Below, piece by piece: positions 44,434 through 54,026 of a stretch of 64,000 bases of DNA. A program made the translations under genes and the position numbers. The notes beneath the pieces were generated by a model that did no database searches, was not told the DNA's origin, and was given only the letters and a program-made list of their open reading frames with translations. Source of the stretch: Thermoplasmata archaeon (GTDB lineage: Archaea; Thermoplasmatota; Penumbrarchaeia; JAEHCK01); contig JAEHCK010000008.1 in the NCBI GenBank assembly GCA_020696345.1, positions 1 to 64,000 of the forward strand, read 5' to 3'. Position 1 is the first letter of the stretch; every line of letters begins with the position of its first letter.

Positions 44434-45885
44434 TTATTTCTTCCTCATAAGTTGAAAGATCTTCCTAATATCTAACAGCTTGGTTTTCAATAAAACCAGT
44501 AAAAATACCAATATGAATGATCCTTTGATGAGAATATCAATTAAAAATGGCAATGTTAGAATTTCCGAAATAATATAACTGCAGAAGAATATCGCAGTGC
44601 CAGCAATAAATATTCCTATTATCCTTCCCTTCTCGAGTTTTAAATACAAATACTTCTGGCCTAAATAATAAATGAAAATAAATGTTATAATATATGCAAC
44701 TAAAGTGGCAAACGCAGCGCCAAATCTTCCGTATATGGGTATCAAATAGAAATTCAGCCCTATGTTCGAAACCGCAGCAATACCGGTCACGATCGGAAAC
44801 AACTTGGTCTTCTCTGCATATATGAGTGATATGTTAAAGAATCCATACAAACCACGGAAAATATATGAAGCAACGATAATAGGGACAATAGTATACGAAT
44901 CATAATAATCGGGTGTGGTCATGAGCATAATGATCTCTTTGGCAAAAAGCGCAACTACCAATCCAACAAGTGTGATCCCCGCACACCAAAAAGTAATTAA
45001 TTTCGAGATGGTGGGCATGTTCCCCTTATAATCGTCTTTTACCGCCTTTAAAAAGAATGGTGTCCATGCAAGAATGAAAGAATTGATCACCATATTCGTA
45101 ACATCGGCAAATCGATAACCAATTGTGTATAACCCGACCTCGTCCAGAGGCCAATAATATGCAAGGATCAATCTATCTGAAAGCGACAATATATAATTAA
45201 AAATAGCATGTGGAATGATCGGAAGCGCCAGGATCAATGCCCATTTTATTTTGCTTTTATCAAATCTTAAAATTATGAATTTCTTAAGTAAAAATAGCAC
45301 AACGAAAAAAATAATGAAGTTGGCAAAGAAATTCGCCTCCAACCTACCCAGTGCACCTTCACCCCTGAACACTATCAGATATATGGCCAGGATCGTCGTT
45401 AAAACAAATGCTCCTAATTTGAACCCCAACCATTTGAAGGGTTCTTCTCTCATCCGATAGATCTCCATTATTAGGGCGAAGCCGGTCATAAAAAGTGGCG
45501 CCCAGATGATCAGGATAAAATAAGGATAAAAGGGGATACCTATGAATCCGAATATATACTCTCCAAATATTGTCAAGCATATAGAAATTATTAACGGGGA
45601 CAATAATAACAAAAGAAAAACATTTCCCAATAATATCTTACGTTCGTTTGAATCGTATTTTACATACCCTTTCACGATCGAGAGGGTCAGGCCGGAAATA
45701 AAAAAAACGCTTAATAAACTGCTTATGGACCCAAGTGTGCCCAAGATCCCATAATCGGCGGGTGTTAAATATCTTGTCCATAACGGAATTAGAAAAAACT
45801 TTGAGCCCAAAGTAATTATTGTTCCCAGACTATATATACTGGTTTGCCTGAATATTTTCTTTGTTGCTTCCATGGTTTTTGACAA
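44434..45885 (-). CDS. Polysaccharide flippase (Wzx-like, MATE/MOP superfamily)
   Basis: A 483-residue protein with 12-14 hydrophobic segments and little between them. The N-terminal helix IFRQTSIYSLGTIITLGSKFFLIPLWTRYLTPADYGILG is the family signature, and a second AAVSNIGLNFYLIPIYGRFGAAFATLVAYIITF near residue 370 is the matching late segment. These proteins flip lipid-linked oligosaccharides across the membrane. Its position in the middle of the glycosyltransferase genes fits. The start overlaps no neighbour, and the gap to 45,907 is short. Confidence 0.88.
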   Translation of the reverse strand: MSKTMEATKKIFRQTSIYSLGTIITLGSKFFLIPLWTRYLTPADYGILGTLGSISSLLSVFFISGLTLSIVKGYVKYDSNERKILLGNVFLLLLLSPLIISICLTIFGEYIFGFIGIPFYPYFILIIWAPLFMTGFALIMEIYRMREEPFKWLGFKLGAFVLTTILAIYLIVFRGEGALGRLEANFFANFIIFFVVLFLLKKFIILRFDKSKIKWALILALPIIPHAIFNYILSLSDRLILAYYWPLDEVGLYTIGYRFADVTNMVINSFILAWTPFFLKAVKDDYKGNMPTISKLITFWCAGITLVGLVVALFAKEIIMLMTTPDYYDSYTIVPIIVASYIFRGLYGFFNISLIYAEKTKLFPIVTGIAAVSNIGLNFYLIPIYGRFGAAFATLVAYIITFIFIYYLGQKYLYLKLEKGRIIGIFIAGTAIFFCSYIISEILTLPFLIDILIKGSFILVFLLVLLKTKLLDIRKIFQLMRKK

Positions 45886-45906
45886 GGTATTCTCCTACCT
45901 GAAAAT

Positions 45907-47313
45907 TTAAAAAGATAGTAATTCCAGAACCGCTTCTGCCACCCTATTTCCCGATCTATTATCCAATTTATAGCATTGTTGGTGCACGATCTTTTTTCGG
46001 CCATCCATATCCAATGTCCGATCTTCGAGATAATTGTTAATGAATTCTATTAGCTCTTGTCTATTTTCAGCGATCCGAACACCTCTCGTTTTTACGATAT
46101 TATGATAATGATCATAATCATGGTATCTTCGGACCGAATCCAAATAATTCTTTTTCTTGTACCCATCAAATCCAATATTAATGATCGGTGTGGCGAATAG
46201 AGCCGCATCGATGGTGATCGTAGATGCAAAATTCAGAACTATATCACTGTATCTCATGGTTGCCCCGAGCATTATCAGATCCTTTTTTTTCTGAGACCAA
46301 ATGCCCGGGAGCAATTTTGATTGATGATCTTGTCGCTGGATGGTTACATTTTCCAATTTGCTGATCTTTTCAATTTTTCCTTCATCAATATTTTTTGTGT
46401 ACCGCCGTACCAGAACCTGGGCAGGATATTTGATATCTTTTTTTGATATTGCTTTATCAATGATCTCAATAATTTGATATTCATTCGGGAAGTAAGAATC
46501 ATTGCCCATAGCATACGTTATTAATTTCTTATTTATATCGAGATCGTTCTCCTTAAAGAATCGTTCTTTTAACAGCAACATTTTCTTATTTAACATATCA
46601 TACTGCGGGATCCCGCAAACATAGATATCGCCAGGCGAATAATTATGCAGCTCGACCGCTTCTCGTTTCATGATCTCGTTCCAGACAATTAGTTTGTCGA
46701 TTTTAACCGGTATTATCCCTTTTGTGGTAAGATTATCCCAGCTGGGGATGATGGCTATCGTAGGCACATGGTTCTTGATAGCTCTTTTGAGAACCGCGAT
46801 CTCCGGGCCCGTAAAGGAGTGACTGACAAATACCAGGTCGGGTTTGTATTTGGTAAATAGCTCTTGATAATGTTTGTCCGGAAACAACGAGATGAACAGC
46901 CGATCTAATAATTTTCGAAACCAGATCCTTTTATGAAAATTGAATTTGGATGAGAACGATCTCAAATGAAATAATAGATCTTTTCGGCTCGAAGTGGGTT
47001 GTATTATCCGATCTTTTTCTCTCAACCATCTTTCACGATCCAATTTGATTTTGTTGGTATTTGAAAAATTGGCATTTGTTATTAATAAATTCATTAACAA
47101 TAGAGATAGAGATTCCAATTTGCTTTTTGATAAATATAATCTCTCGATCTTTACATTTTCATCTGCAAATTCGGAGATGAAATCATTATCGTTATAGGCC
47201 GCCGATAAAATAATTATCCTCAATTTATTGGCTTTTAAGATCTTTAGAATGTTGGTCCTGAGAATATCTCTAACATCCCTTCCACTGTACAGTGCAATAA
47301 ATATTGTCTTCAT
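45907..47313 (-). CDS. Surface carbohydrate GT-B-like protein
   Basis: A 468-residue protein with the same overall layout as the 43,060 gene. It has HYQELFTKYKPDLVFVSHSFTGPEIAVLKRAIKNHVPTIAIIPSWDNLTTKG near residues 147-200, ICGIPQYDMLNK-like wording and a C-terminal MRYSDIVLNFASTITIDAALFATPIINIGFDG near 350-385, the family's nucleotide-site signature. It likely transfers a sugar or polyol phosphate, but donor and acceptor are unknown. The ATG (MKTIFIALYSG) has a gaggtaact upstream region. Its 3' end has an alternate reading frame that is not a gene. Confidence 0.78.
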   Translation of the reverse strand: MKTIFIALYSGRDVRDILRTNILKILKANKLRIIILSAAYNDNDFISEFADENVKIERLYLSKSKLESLSLLLMNLLITNANFSNTNKIKLDRERWLREKDRIIQPTSSRKDLLFHLRSFSSKFNFHKRIWFRKLLDRLFISLFPDKHYQELFTKYKPDLVFVSHSFTGPEIAVLKRAIKNHVPTIAIIPSWDNLTTKGIIPVKIDKLIVWNEIMKREAVELHNYSPGDIYVCGIPQYDMLNKKMLLLKERFFKENDLDINKKLITYAMGNDSYFPNEYQIIEIIDKAISKKDIKYPAQVLVRRYTKNIDEGKIEKISKLENVTIQRQDHQSKLLPGIWSQKKKDLIMLGATMRYSDIVLNFASTITIDAALFATPIINIGFDGYKKKNYLDSVRRYHDYDHYHNIVKTRGVRIAENRQELIEFINNYLEDRTLDMDGRKKIVHQQCYKLDNRSGNRVAEAVLELLSF

Positions 47314-47466
47314 TCGGAGTTACCTCGTGAGGCCATAAACTGTAGGTTTTTGGATAATTAAAAATGATTGCCAAATTAAACTAATTGGAAACCTCTCCTT
47401 CTAATTCGCATATTCTCAATTGGCATAGCCATATTAAAACTTTTGGTGAATAAAAAATGTAAATAT

Positions 47467-47697
47467 TTAATTTTCACTAATCACATTTTTTATTATCTTA
47501 ACGAATTTTTTCCTGAATTTATGCCAGTTATGGTGCTTTTCAACATACTTTCGTGCATTTCTTCCCATCTTTAAACGTTCTTCTTCATTGTCCAGCAGGT
47601 ATTCGACAGCCGAGTGAATGTCGTTTAGATCGTTCGGGTCTACTAAAATACCGCCTTTTGATCGTTTAATAAAATGTTTTAAAAAAAGTAAGCAATA
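47467..47697 (-). pseudogene. C-terminal remnant of a GT4-family glycosyltransferase
   Basis: The minus strand reads IKRSKGGILVDPNDLNDIHS, then AVEYLLDNEEERLKMGRNAR, KYVEKHHNWHKFRKKFV and a stop. This is the standard C-terminal end of a family 4 glycosyltransferase (GGxLVxPxDxxxLxxAI...LLxDxxxRxxMGxxAR). Only ~70 codons remain, and the frame upstream meets a stop. The glycosyltransferase gene at 47,716 was apparently joined over it. Confidence 0.8.
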
Positions 47698-47715
47698 ATC
47701 TCATATATTTCTCTT

Positions 47716-48756
47716 TTATTTTATTACACGAACATTGATCGGATACGAGTTGATATTTTTAGGAGTTCTTAATAATCCCCTGACAACGGCAAAACCTTTT
47801 AATAAAAAACCGAGAAAGGAATAAACACTTTGTTTGAAATTTCGTTTTCTAGATAAGATCACAATAAATGATAAACAGTCAAATATTAATAATAGATGTA
47901 TTAGGTATATAAATTCCGGAATTATTAAAAAATAGAATATGATCGAGAATATCGGAATTATAATATGTCCCAACGACCATAAACTGAATACAATTGAATA
48001 TCTATATTTTTTTAAAACATCTTTAAAATATCTTTTTCCAAAAGAGTATCTTATATTCTGTCCTATTCCTATTGAAAATTTTGCCCTATTTATATATTCG
48101 CTCATGCCGGATTTTCTACCAAGATCAAGGGTCATTGGTACTGATAATCTTAAAAGTTTATATCCGGCATTTCGGATCCGAAAACAAAGTTCCGCTTCTT
48201 CTTCACCGCGTATGTAAGGATTATAAGAGCCAACCTTTTTTAAAACCTCCATCTTAAATGTAGCAGGACCACCAAGTGATTCGACAATTCCTGTTTGATA
48301 TTCTATTGATGAGGTGATCTTTTTCCCTTTTGATTTATGTTTTTCATTATTTTCGTAATATGATTGTGTTCTCAATCCGGCCACACCTGCGATCATTTTT
48401 CTTTTTTCTAAAACGGGTATCGACTTTTTAACCCAATTTTTATCTAAAGTCGAATCACCATCTATGAACAATATATATTTACCATTACAATATGAGGTCC
48501 CGATATATCGGCCTGCACCCGGAGATGATGATTGGTATTCAGAGATGATCTTTACCGGGTATTGTTTGGCTATTTCTATAGTTTTATCGGTTGATGCGGA
48601 ATCAACGAGAATGATCTCTTTATCGGAAATTTCTTTCGTACCCTCAAGAACCGATTCTATACATTTAGCAATGTTCTTTTCTTCATTTTTTGAAATTATC
48701 ACTACAGATAAAAAACATATATTATTTTTTAATTTCTTTTTATTTATAATCTCCAA
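47716..48756 (-). CDS. GT2 family glycosyltransferase with C-terminal membrane region
   Basis: A 346-residue GT-A enzyme. It has SVVIISKNEEKNIAKCIESVL near residue 17, EIILVDSASTDKTIEIA near 48, SPGAGRYIGTSYCNGKYILFIDGDSTLDKNWV with the DxD-type Asp-Gly-Asp near 97, and RGEEAELCFRIRNAGYKLL near 183. Two hydrophobic helices follow near 255-305. It probably adds a sugar on the cytoplasmic face of the membrane. The start ATG is in a weak ribosome-binding context. Confidence 0.87.
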   Translation of the reverse strand: MEIINKKKLKNNICFLSVVIISKNEEKNIAKCIESVLEGTKEISDKEIILVDSASTDKTIEIAKQYPVKIISEYQSSSPGAGRYIGTSYCNGKYILFIDGDSTLDKNWVKKSIPVLEKRKMIAGVAGLRTQSYYENNEKHKSKGKKITSSIEYQTGIVESLGGPATFKMEVLKKVGSYNPYIRGEEEAELCFRIRNAGYKLLRLSVPMTLDLGRKSGMSEYINRAKFSIGIGQNIRYSFGKRYFKDVLKKYRYSIVFSLWSLGHIIIPIFSIIFYFLIIPEFIYLIHLLLIFDCLSFIVILSRKRNFKQSVYSFLGFLLKGFAVVRGLLRTPKNINSYPINVRVIK

Positions 48757-48836
48757 ATCAATCCTTTTCCAAAAAATTTTTTTTTAATTAAATTTATAAA
48801 ATCGTTGTTTACCAATCCATTATTTTTATATAATTT

Positions 48837-50456
48837 TTAATATAAATACCAGACACTCAATCTATCATTTGAGTATATTTTATATCTATCTTTATTCATG
48901 CTTGTAAAAAAATTTTTATCTTCGTCTTCTTGATTTAATAAAGATCCTTTATTTTCTATAATGTATTTAATATTATATTCATTAATAACATTTTTTGAAA
49001 ACTCGTCGTCATAACGATGTCTTTTTATATTATGTCCCATCCATTCCAGACTCGACTCGCTTGCTTCTATTTTATAATAGCTTTCCGACCAGAAGTATGG
49101 TGAAAGTGGTGTTGCACGTTCGATCTTTAGTTCCTCGATCGATACATAATCGTCCATTAATTGCTCGGGTTTATTACCGGGAAATTGCTTTAGATACATC
49201 ACACCGGCTATTCTATTCAACGGCTCCACATCATTAGAGAATATTACATCATCATCATCGACTGTGTACTTTAACCACAACCCGGTATCATAAGTTTCTT
49301 CTTCCATGTGGCGCTCGTTGTATATCTCTTCCGCCTCGCTGCCCGGATGTCTGAGCTGGAAGAACGCCGATGCGCCCAATGAAATTAATAAGATCGTAAT
49401 TATTATTGTAAAAGCTGCTCTTTTATTTATCTTATCGGATATGAGATTATAAATAAAATAAATTCCAAACCCCGCCAATAAATAAACAAAAATAGCAATA
49501 AAAGCCGTCATATATGTAACTATTAAAATAAATGGTAATAATGTTAATGTAAAAAATAATAATATAACTTCGTTCAAGCTTTTATGCAATTTATGCACCA
49601 AAAATATAAAGCCCGGTATTGCAAATAATCCCATTATTCCCAACTGCCGGCTGTAAGTTCTGGCCATTATAATAAACCAGTTGATCTTTGGCTGGCTCAA
49701 CACTTCGTGCCTTATTCCAGCCTCAAAAAATGATGCAAATATATCAAATATGATGAATATGGGCACCATAATGAAAAATATGATGGAAAAACCTATAATT
49801 ATTCTCTTGATATTCTTTTGATGTATTAATCTTTTAAATGGATATATATAAATGATCATAAAATACGCGATCACTGGAAAAAGGAAAAATGTGTAAAGAT
49901 GGTGTATCGATACCAAATAAACAAAGATCACAATAATTAAAAATATATAAATAAAGTTCTTTTCCAGCCTTGTTTTTCTTAATAGAAGGAATAAAAATAT
50001 CGGAATAAAAGTAATGAAGAGCCCCCTGGTGCTGATGGTCCAGGTCGTAAGATCTAAAAAAACCTCGCCCGTGGAAAATCCGAATACCACCAAGAAAATA
50101 TACAGATCGTTATTAAAGATCTCTTTTGCAACCATGTATGAGACAAATATTCCCAATATTCCACATAAGATCCCAAATAATAATATTGAATTTTCAATGG
50201 ATAGCCCGCTTGCTTGCGAGACTCCGGAAAGTAGAAACGGCACGGCGCTTGCGTATGAGAACGGTGTTAGACCGAATGTTGAGAACGGATGTATCCACCA
50301 AGTGGGGGAGCCTTGATGATTTAATGCATTTATTAATTTGTGGATAAAAAACGAATCCGCCCCAATTTCATGTGGTGTGAAAGGATATCTTAATGAAATT
50401 GCAATAAAGATTAGGCTTCCAAAAAGCATATATTTAGTACGTTTTGAAAGTTTCAT
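48837..50456 (-). CDS. Multi-pass membrane protein, possible GT-C-type enzyme
   Basis: A 539-residue protein with about 11-13 membrane helices and a soluble C-terminal domain of ~150 residues. The first external loop has EIGADSFFIHKLINALNHQG near residue 33, where Asp/His placement resembles the catalytic loop of GT-C transferases (OST/ArnT type), followed by WWIHPFSTFGLTPFSYASAVPFLLSG. This is suggestive only. It could be the polymerase or the oligosaccharide-adding enzyme of the cluster. Start: ATG at 50,456 with gtgag upstream; a GTG four codons earlier is open. Confidence 0.7.
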   Translation of the reverse strand: MKLSKRTKYMLFGSLIFIAISLRYPFTPHEIGADSFFIHKLINALNHQGSPTWWIHPFSTFGLTPFSYASAVPFLLSGVSQASGLSIENSILLFGILCGILGIFVSYMVAKEIFNNDLYIFLVVFGFSTGEVFLDLTTWTISTRGLFITFIPIFLFLLLRKTRLEKNFIYIFLIIVIFVYLVSIHHLYTFFLFPVIAYFMIIYIYPFKRLIHQKNIKRIIIGFSIIFFIMVPIFIIFDIFASFFEAGIRHEVLSQPKINWFIIMARTYSRQLGIMGLFAIPGFIFLVHKLHKSLNEVILLFFTLTLLPFILIVTYMTAFIAIFVYLLAGFGIYFIYNLISDKINKRAAFTIIITILLISLGASAFFQLRHPGSEAEEIYNERHMEEETYDTGLWLKYTVDDDDVIFSNDVEPLNRIAGVMYLKQFPGNKPEQLMDDYVSIEELKIERATPLSPYFWSESYYKIEASESSLEWMGHNIKRHRYDDEFSKNVINEYNIKYIIENKGSLLNQEDEDKNFFTSMNKDRYKIYSNDRLSVWYLY

Positions 50457-50490
50457 AACAAATCTCACTTAAATTAATTCTTTAATTTTA

Positions 50491-51411
50491 TTATTTCATA
50501 AATTCATTAATATCTTCAGATGACATTTTCTTTAACCAATAATTTATTAATATTTTTATATGCATATTTCTATTAAATTTAATGATGTCCTCATCTTTAA
50601 TACGCATTCTCTTATTAATAAGAGATTCAAAATACCCAGTTATATAAGCAATTCCAATAAAAACTTTATATCTGAATGTATAATTTAAAAACTTTAATAA
50701 AATAATAATTGGATGGAGATATACAAAGTAACTTGCTTCTCCTCTCCTTTTAAAACCTTTATATAATCCCTCACGAGCTCTTGTCATCCGAATTTGTTTC
50801 ACCCTAATATGCTCAAACCTTTTTGTTTTCCAGCCTTTCAATTGTGCTTTAACATTTGAGATACTATCTGGAGCATATGTAAGTAAATATCCATTTGTTT
50901 CTTTAAAACATTTTCTCCTCCATAATCTTGCCGCACCTAATGGCAAATCTGATCGCCCTTTTTCCTGGATATATGTTCTGCCATTATAACTCCATAATCC
51001 CCCGCTAATAATTCCCAACTCTGAATTATTTAAAAAATGTTTTATTAAATTCTCATAATAATCGTCTTCAAGGAGAATATCTGCATCCAAAAGACCAATA
51101 AATTCATAAGAAATGTTATTTATTTTACAATATTTTAATGCATATTTAAATCCTGTTCTACACACGTATGAAAATCTATACCCAACATCTTCTTTTGGAG
51201 TTGGTAGATCCAACTTTTTAATCCATTTATATTTCTTGCATGCCTTATTAATTATTTGAGGAGATCGATCTGTACTGGCATCATTAACAATTACCCATAA
51301 GACTGGTTTAATACTTTGATTAAGTACAGATTTTATTAAATTTGGTAAATTTTTTTCTTCATTTTTTTCAGCAGTTATTAAAATAAAATCTGTATTATTT
51401 TTCTTTGACAT
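50491..51411 (-). CDS. GT2 family glycosyltransferase
   Basis: A 306-residue GT-A enzyme. It has FILITAEKNEEKNLPNLIKSVLNQ near residue 8, WVIVNDASTDRSPQIINKA near 39, EFIGLLDADILLEDDYYENLIKHF near 100 with the DxD Asp pair, and the acceptor segment RRKCFKETNGYLLTYAPDSISNVKAQLKGWKTKRFEHI near 165-205. The ATG at 51,411 has gagga 6 nt upstream. It has no clear membrane helix, though a hydrophobic KVFIGIAYITGYF lies near 250. Confidence 0.88.
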   Translation of the reverse strand: MSKKNNTDFILITAEKNEEKNLPNLIKSVLNQSIKPVLWVIVNDASTDRSPQIINKACKKYKWIKKLDLPTPKEDVGYRFSYVCRTGFKYALKYCKINNISYEFIGLLDADILLEDDYYENLIKHFLNNSELGIISGGLWSYNGRTYIQEKGRSDLPLGAARLWRRKCFKETNGYLLTYAPDSISNVKAQLKGWKTKRFEHIRVKQIRMTRAREGLYKGFKRRGEASYFVYLHPIIILLKFLNYTFRYKVFIGIAYITGYFESLINKRMRIKDEDIIKFNRNMHIKILINYWLKKMSSEDINEFMK

Positions 51412-51568
51412 TATTATCCTCAAATAATTTTGACAATATAAATTTTCATTTTCCTGGTTTGGTTGTTAATATCTTTCTATTGATTCTAATTTGATAAAAA
51501 ATCTTCCTCTATATATAATAAATATGTATATTAATTCTTTTCGTCTCATTTATAAAAATTATTACCCG

Positions 51569-52258
51569 TTAAAGACTAAGCCGATCTTTTCTTGTTTTTA
51601 ATCTTGCTTCTAGATATAAGTCCTTCGGAACATCGCCAACAACTTTTGCTGGAACACCCATGACCAATTTTCTAGGGGGTACATCTTTTGTCACAACAGC
51701 GCCAGCAGCAACAAATGCATCGTATCCTATCTCAACCCCGGGAGTTATTGTGGCATTACATCCTATTATACATCCTTTTCTAAAAATCGGTGGAGTGTGT
51801 TTTTGTAATGAAGGATCAACCAAATAATATGGTCTCCTTATGTTCATTGTGGTAACCATAGCACCAAAAAGACAACCATTTTCAACTACAGCCTCAACAG
51901 TTATATGTACCTGGGTTGTTATTGTAACATAATCTCCGATAACACAACCCATTTCTAGTGCAGACAAAGAACCTATTATTGTATGGTCTCCAATTGTATT
52001 CTCCTCTCGAATTACAACATTGCTTCCTATAAGTGAATGGTTTCCAATTTTAGTACCTTCGAATATAACTGCTCCAGGTTGAATAAAACATCCCTCACTA
52101 ATAATCGTAGGATTTGTTAATTCATCTGGGTTGCAGTTTTCCATTTCAGCCCTTTTTATTGTTGAGAGTTTGGGAAGACCTACAACTGTGTTAGGTCCAA
52201 TGTATGTCTTTTTTCCTACATCCACATTGTTATATAAAGTCGCTAATTTATCAATCAC
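51569..52258 (-). CDS. Left-handed beta-helix acyltransferase
   Basis: A 229-residue hexapeptide-repeat transferase with about nine coils. It has DVGKKTYIGPNTVVGLPKLSTIK, PTIISEGCFIQPGAVIFEGTKIGNHSLIGSNVVIREENTIGDHTIIGSLSALEMGCVIGDYV and the C-terminal PPIFRKGCIIGCNATITPGVEIGYDAFVAAGAVVTKDVPPRKLVMGVPAKVVGDVP. Likely an N-acetyltransferase for a nucleotide-sugar amino group (PglD/WlbB-like). The GTG start is preceded by a strong aaggagat site. It lies just downstream of the BshC-like gene and may act with the amino-sugar system there. Confidence 0.87.
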   Translation of the reverse strand: MIDKLATLYNNVDVGKKTYIGPNTVVGLPKLSTIKRAEMENCNPDELTNPTIISEGCFIQPGAVIFEGTKIGNHSLIGSNVVIREENTIGDHTIIGSLSALEMGCVIGDYVTITTQVHITVEAVVENGCLFGAMVTTMNIRRPYYLVDPSLQKHTPPIFRKGCIIGCNATITPGVEIGYDAFVAAGAVVTKDVPPRKLVMGVPAKVVGDVPKDLYLEARLKTRKDRLSL

Positions 52259-52431
52259 AGATATCTCCTTTTGTACTTTTCATTAAACCTTTTTTTATAT
52301 GAGAGGTGTAACATCTTTATACTCTAAAATCTTTTTGAAATTTTTCTATCAATTTTCTGAAAACATCATATCGTAGGATAATAAAGAAAGTTACCATATA
52401 TGCTTAATGATTAGCTGAGTCTCAGGTATTA

Positions 52432-53976
52432 TCAATAAAAGTCATAGCTTGCAATAATATTTTCCCAATAGCTTTTTGTTTCACGAATTCCTTTATTTAT
52501 CCAGAAATCTAATATGCTTGGTCGACAACTAAGACATTTTTTTATAGTTTCTAAATCTCGAATCTCTCTTGATTTTCGTTTAAGCTCTTCAGATTTTTGA
52601 GATTTTAAAGTTTCGATTTTCGTCTTCAGATCATTGATTTTTTCATTGGTTTCTTCTTGCTTTAATCCCCTTCGTTTTAATTCAAGTTCTGCTCTTAAAT
52701 GGCCTAGTCCCATATATTTATCTTTAATCCTGAAAGGAACTATTATTGGAAAATGCATCCCAAAATTATTAGCAATACCTCTACCAACAAATGTAAAGGG
52801 CATAGCTCCCCAGCCACTGATATATAACGAAGGTTTAAGCCCTTCAAAAAAAACTAGGTGACGGGTAATATTTCGGAGACTTATCTTTGAGATATGTTTG
52901 TCTATATCATATATTTGAAAAGAATATTCTTTGTTACAATTGTTACATTTATATTTAAGATTCTTATCCTCTCTAATAAGTTCTGCTTTAAAGTCACAAC
53001 TACAAATATACCAAAATGGGATATGATTGGGGGGTAGAGATCGTACCTCATTTTCCGGTTCGATTTCAATATTACTTTTAATTATGTCTTTATATTTGTT
53101 ATATAAAGAATAATATGTATTGCCATTTTCAATAATCCTTTTTATTAGACGATTAAAAATATGAATTGATGATGAATATGGAAGGAATAGTGTAGGATAC
53201 TCCCAATATTTGTTAATTACTTCTGATAGAAAATACGAATTAAATTCTCCATAATTTTTTGCCGTTTTTTGAAGTCGTATTGATAGTTCAAAAAATTCTT
53301 TAATTCTGCTAAACAAAATTTGCTCTTTTTCAGAATCTATCACTTTGCCCTCGATACCTCCTACTACAAGTTTATTTATCGCCTTTCTATTTTGTTTCAC
53401 CCATAATACCAAATCGTTTTTCCATTTAAATACCTCCTCTTCCGAAGGTGGTGGAACTTTATTGAATATCATTTTTTTCGAACTTACTTTTTTTTCTAGT
53501 CTCAAAATACCATTTCTCGATTCAAAATTCGGTATTTCTGTCCTTCTTGTCCAACCGTCTCGTAGATCATTTCTATCAAGTAATCCAAATAATTCAACAA
53601 CTTCATGACCGTTTTCTCTTATCTTTTCTGCAATAAGATGGCTCAAGACAAATTTTATCATCGTCCCCTCATAGGGAAAAAGATTTGGCTGATGTGCGGA
53701 TTCCACTATTATAGTATTTTTCTTGCCCAGTAGCTCAGCAGCTTTTTTTACATCTGATGTTAGCGTTCTTGCGTTCTTATGAAATTCTATACATATTTCA
53801 GATATCTTCTTCCGATTTGTAAGTGTGAAATCGTCAATTTCCATACTTGATGCTAATCGTATTGAACTCAATGCTACATATTCGATATTTTTTATTATAT
53901 CCCCAGTTAATTCTTTAAGATTATTCTCTATTTTATTTTTACACACATTTTGGTAAAACTCTTCGGTCCTCATCAT
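52432..53976 (-). CDS. BshC-like amide ligase (bacillithiol cysteine-ligase family), divergent
   Basis: A 514-residue soluble protein resembling BshC, the last enzyme of bacillithiol synthesis. The nucleotide-loop-like segment IIVESAHQPNLFPYEGTMIK near residue 90 parallels the GQQxGLxTGPLYxxYK motif, VVELFGLLDRNDLRDG near 128 parallels VPVFWxAxEDHD, and LKPSLYISGWGAMPFTFVGRG plus FPIIVPFR near 375-410 parallels the LPxxxYIGGPGExxY...PVxxPR motif. A coiled coil follows (~425-470), as in BshC. Unlike BshC, it has a zinc-ribbon insert (CSC near 321 and CNNC near 340) and GWGA in place of GGPGE. The family joins an amino acid to an amino sugar. It starts ~50 nt after a tRNA-like gene that follows a PIG-L deacetylase. 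The BshC match is by eye and needs a profile search. Confidence 0.6.
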   Translation of the reverse strand: MMRTEEFYQNVCKNKIENNLKELTGDIIKNIEYVALSSIRLASSMEIDDFTLTNRKKISEICIEFHKNARTLTSDVKKAAELLGKKNTIIVESAHQPNLFPYEGTMIKFVLSHLIAEKIRENGHEVVELFGLLDRNDLRDGWTRRTEIPNFESRNGILRLEKKVSSKKMIFNKVPPPSEEEVFKWKNDLVLWVKQNRKAINKLVVGGIEGKVIDSEKEQILFSRIKEFFELSIRLQKTAKNYGEFNSYFLSEVINKYWEYPTLFLPYSSSIHIFNRLIKRIIENGNTYYSLYNKYKDIIKSNIEIEPENEVRSLPPNHIPFWYICSCDFKAELIREDKNLKYKCNNCNKEYSFQIYDIDKHISKISLRNITRHLVFFEGLKPSLYISGWGAMPFTFVGRGIANNFGMHFPIIVPFRIKDKYMGLGHLRAELELKRRGLKQEETNEKINDLKTKIETLKSQKSEELKRKSREIRDLETIKKCLSCRPSILDFWINKGIRETKSYWENIIASYDFY

Positions 53977-54026
53977 ATTTGCATACCTTGTTATGTATAT
54001 TTTAAAAATCGATGGAAGGATTAAAA

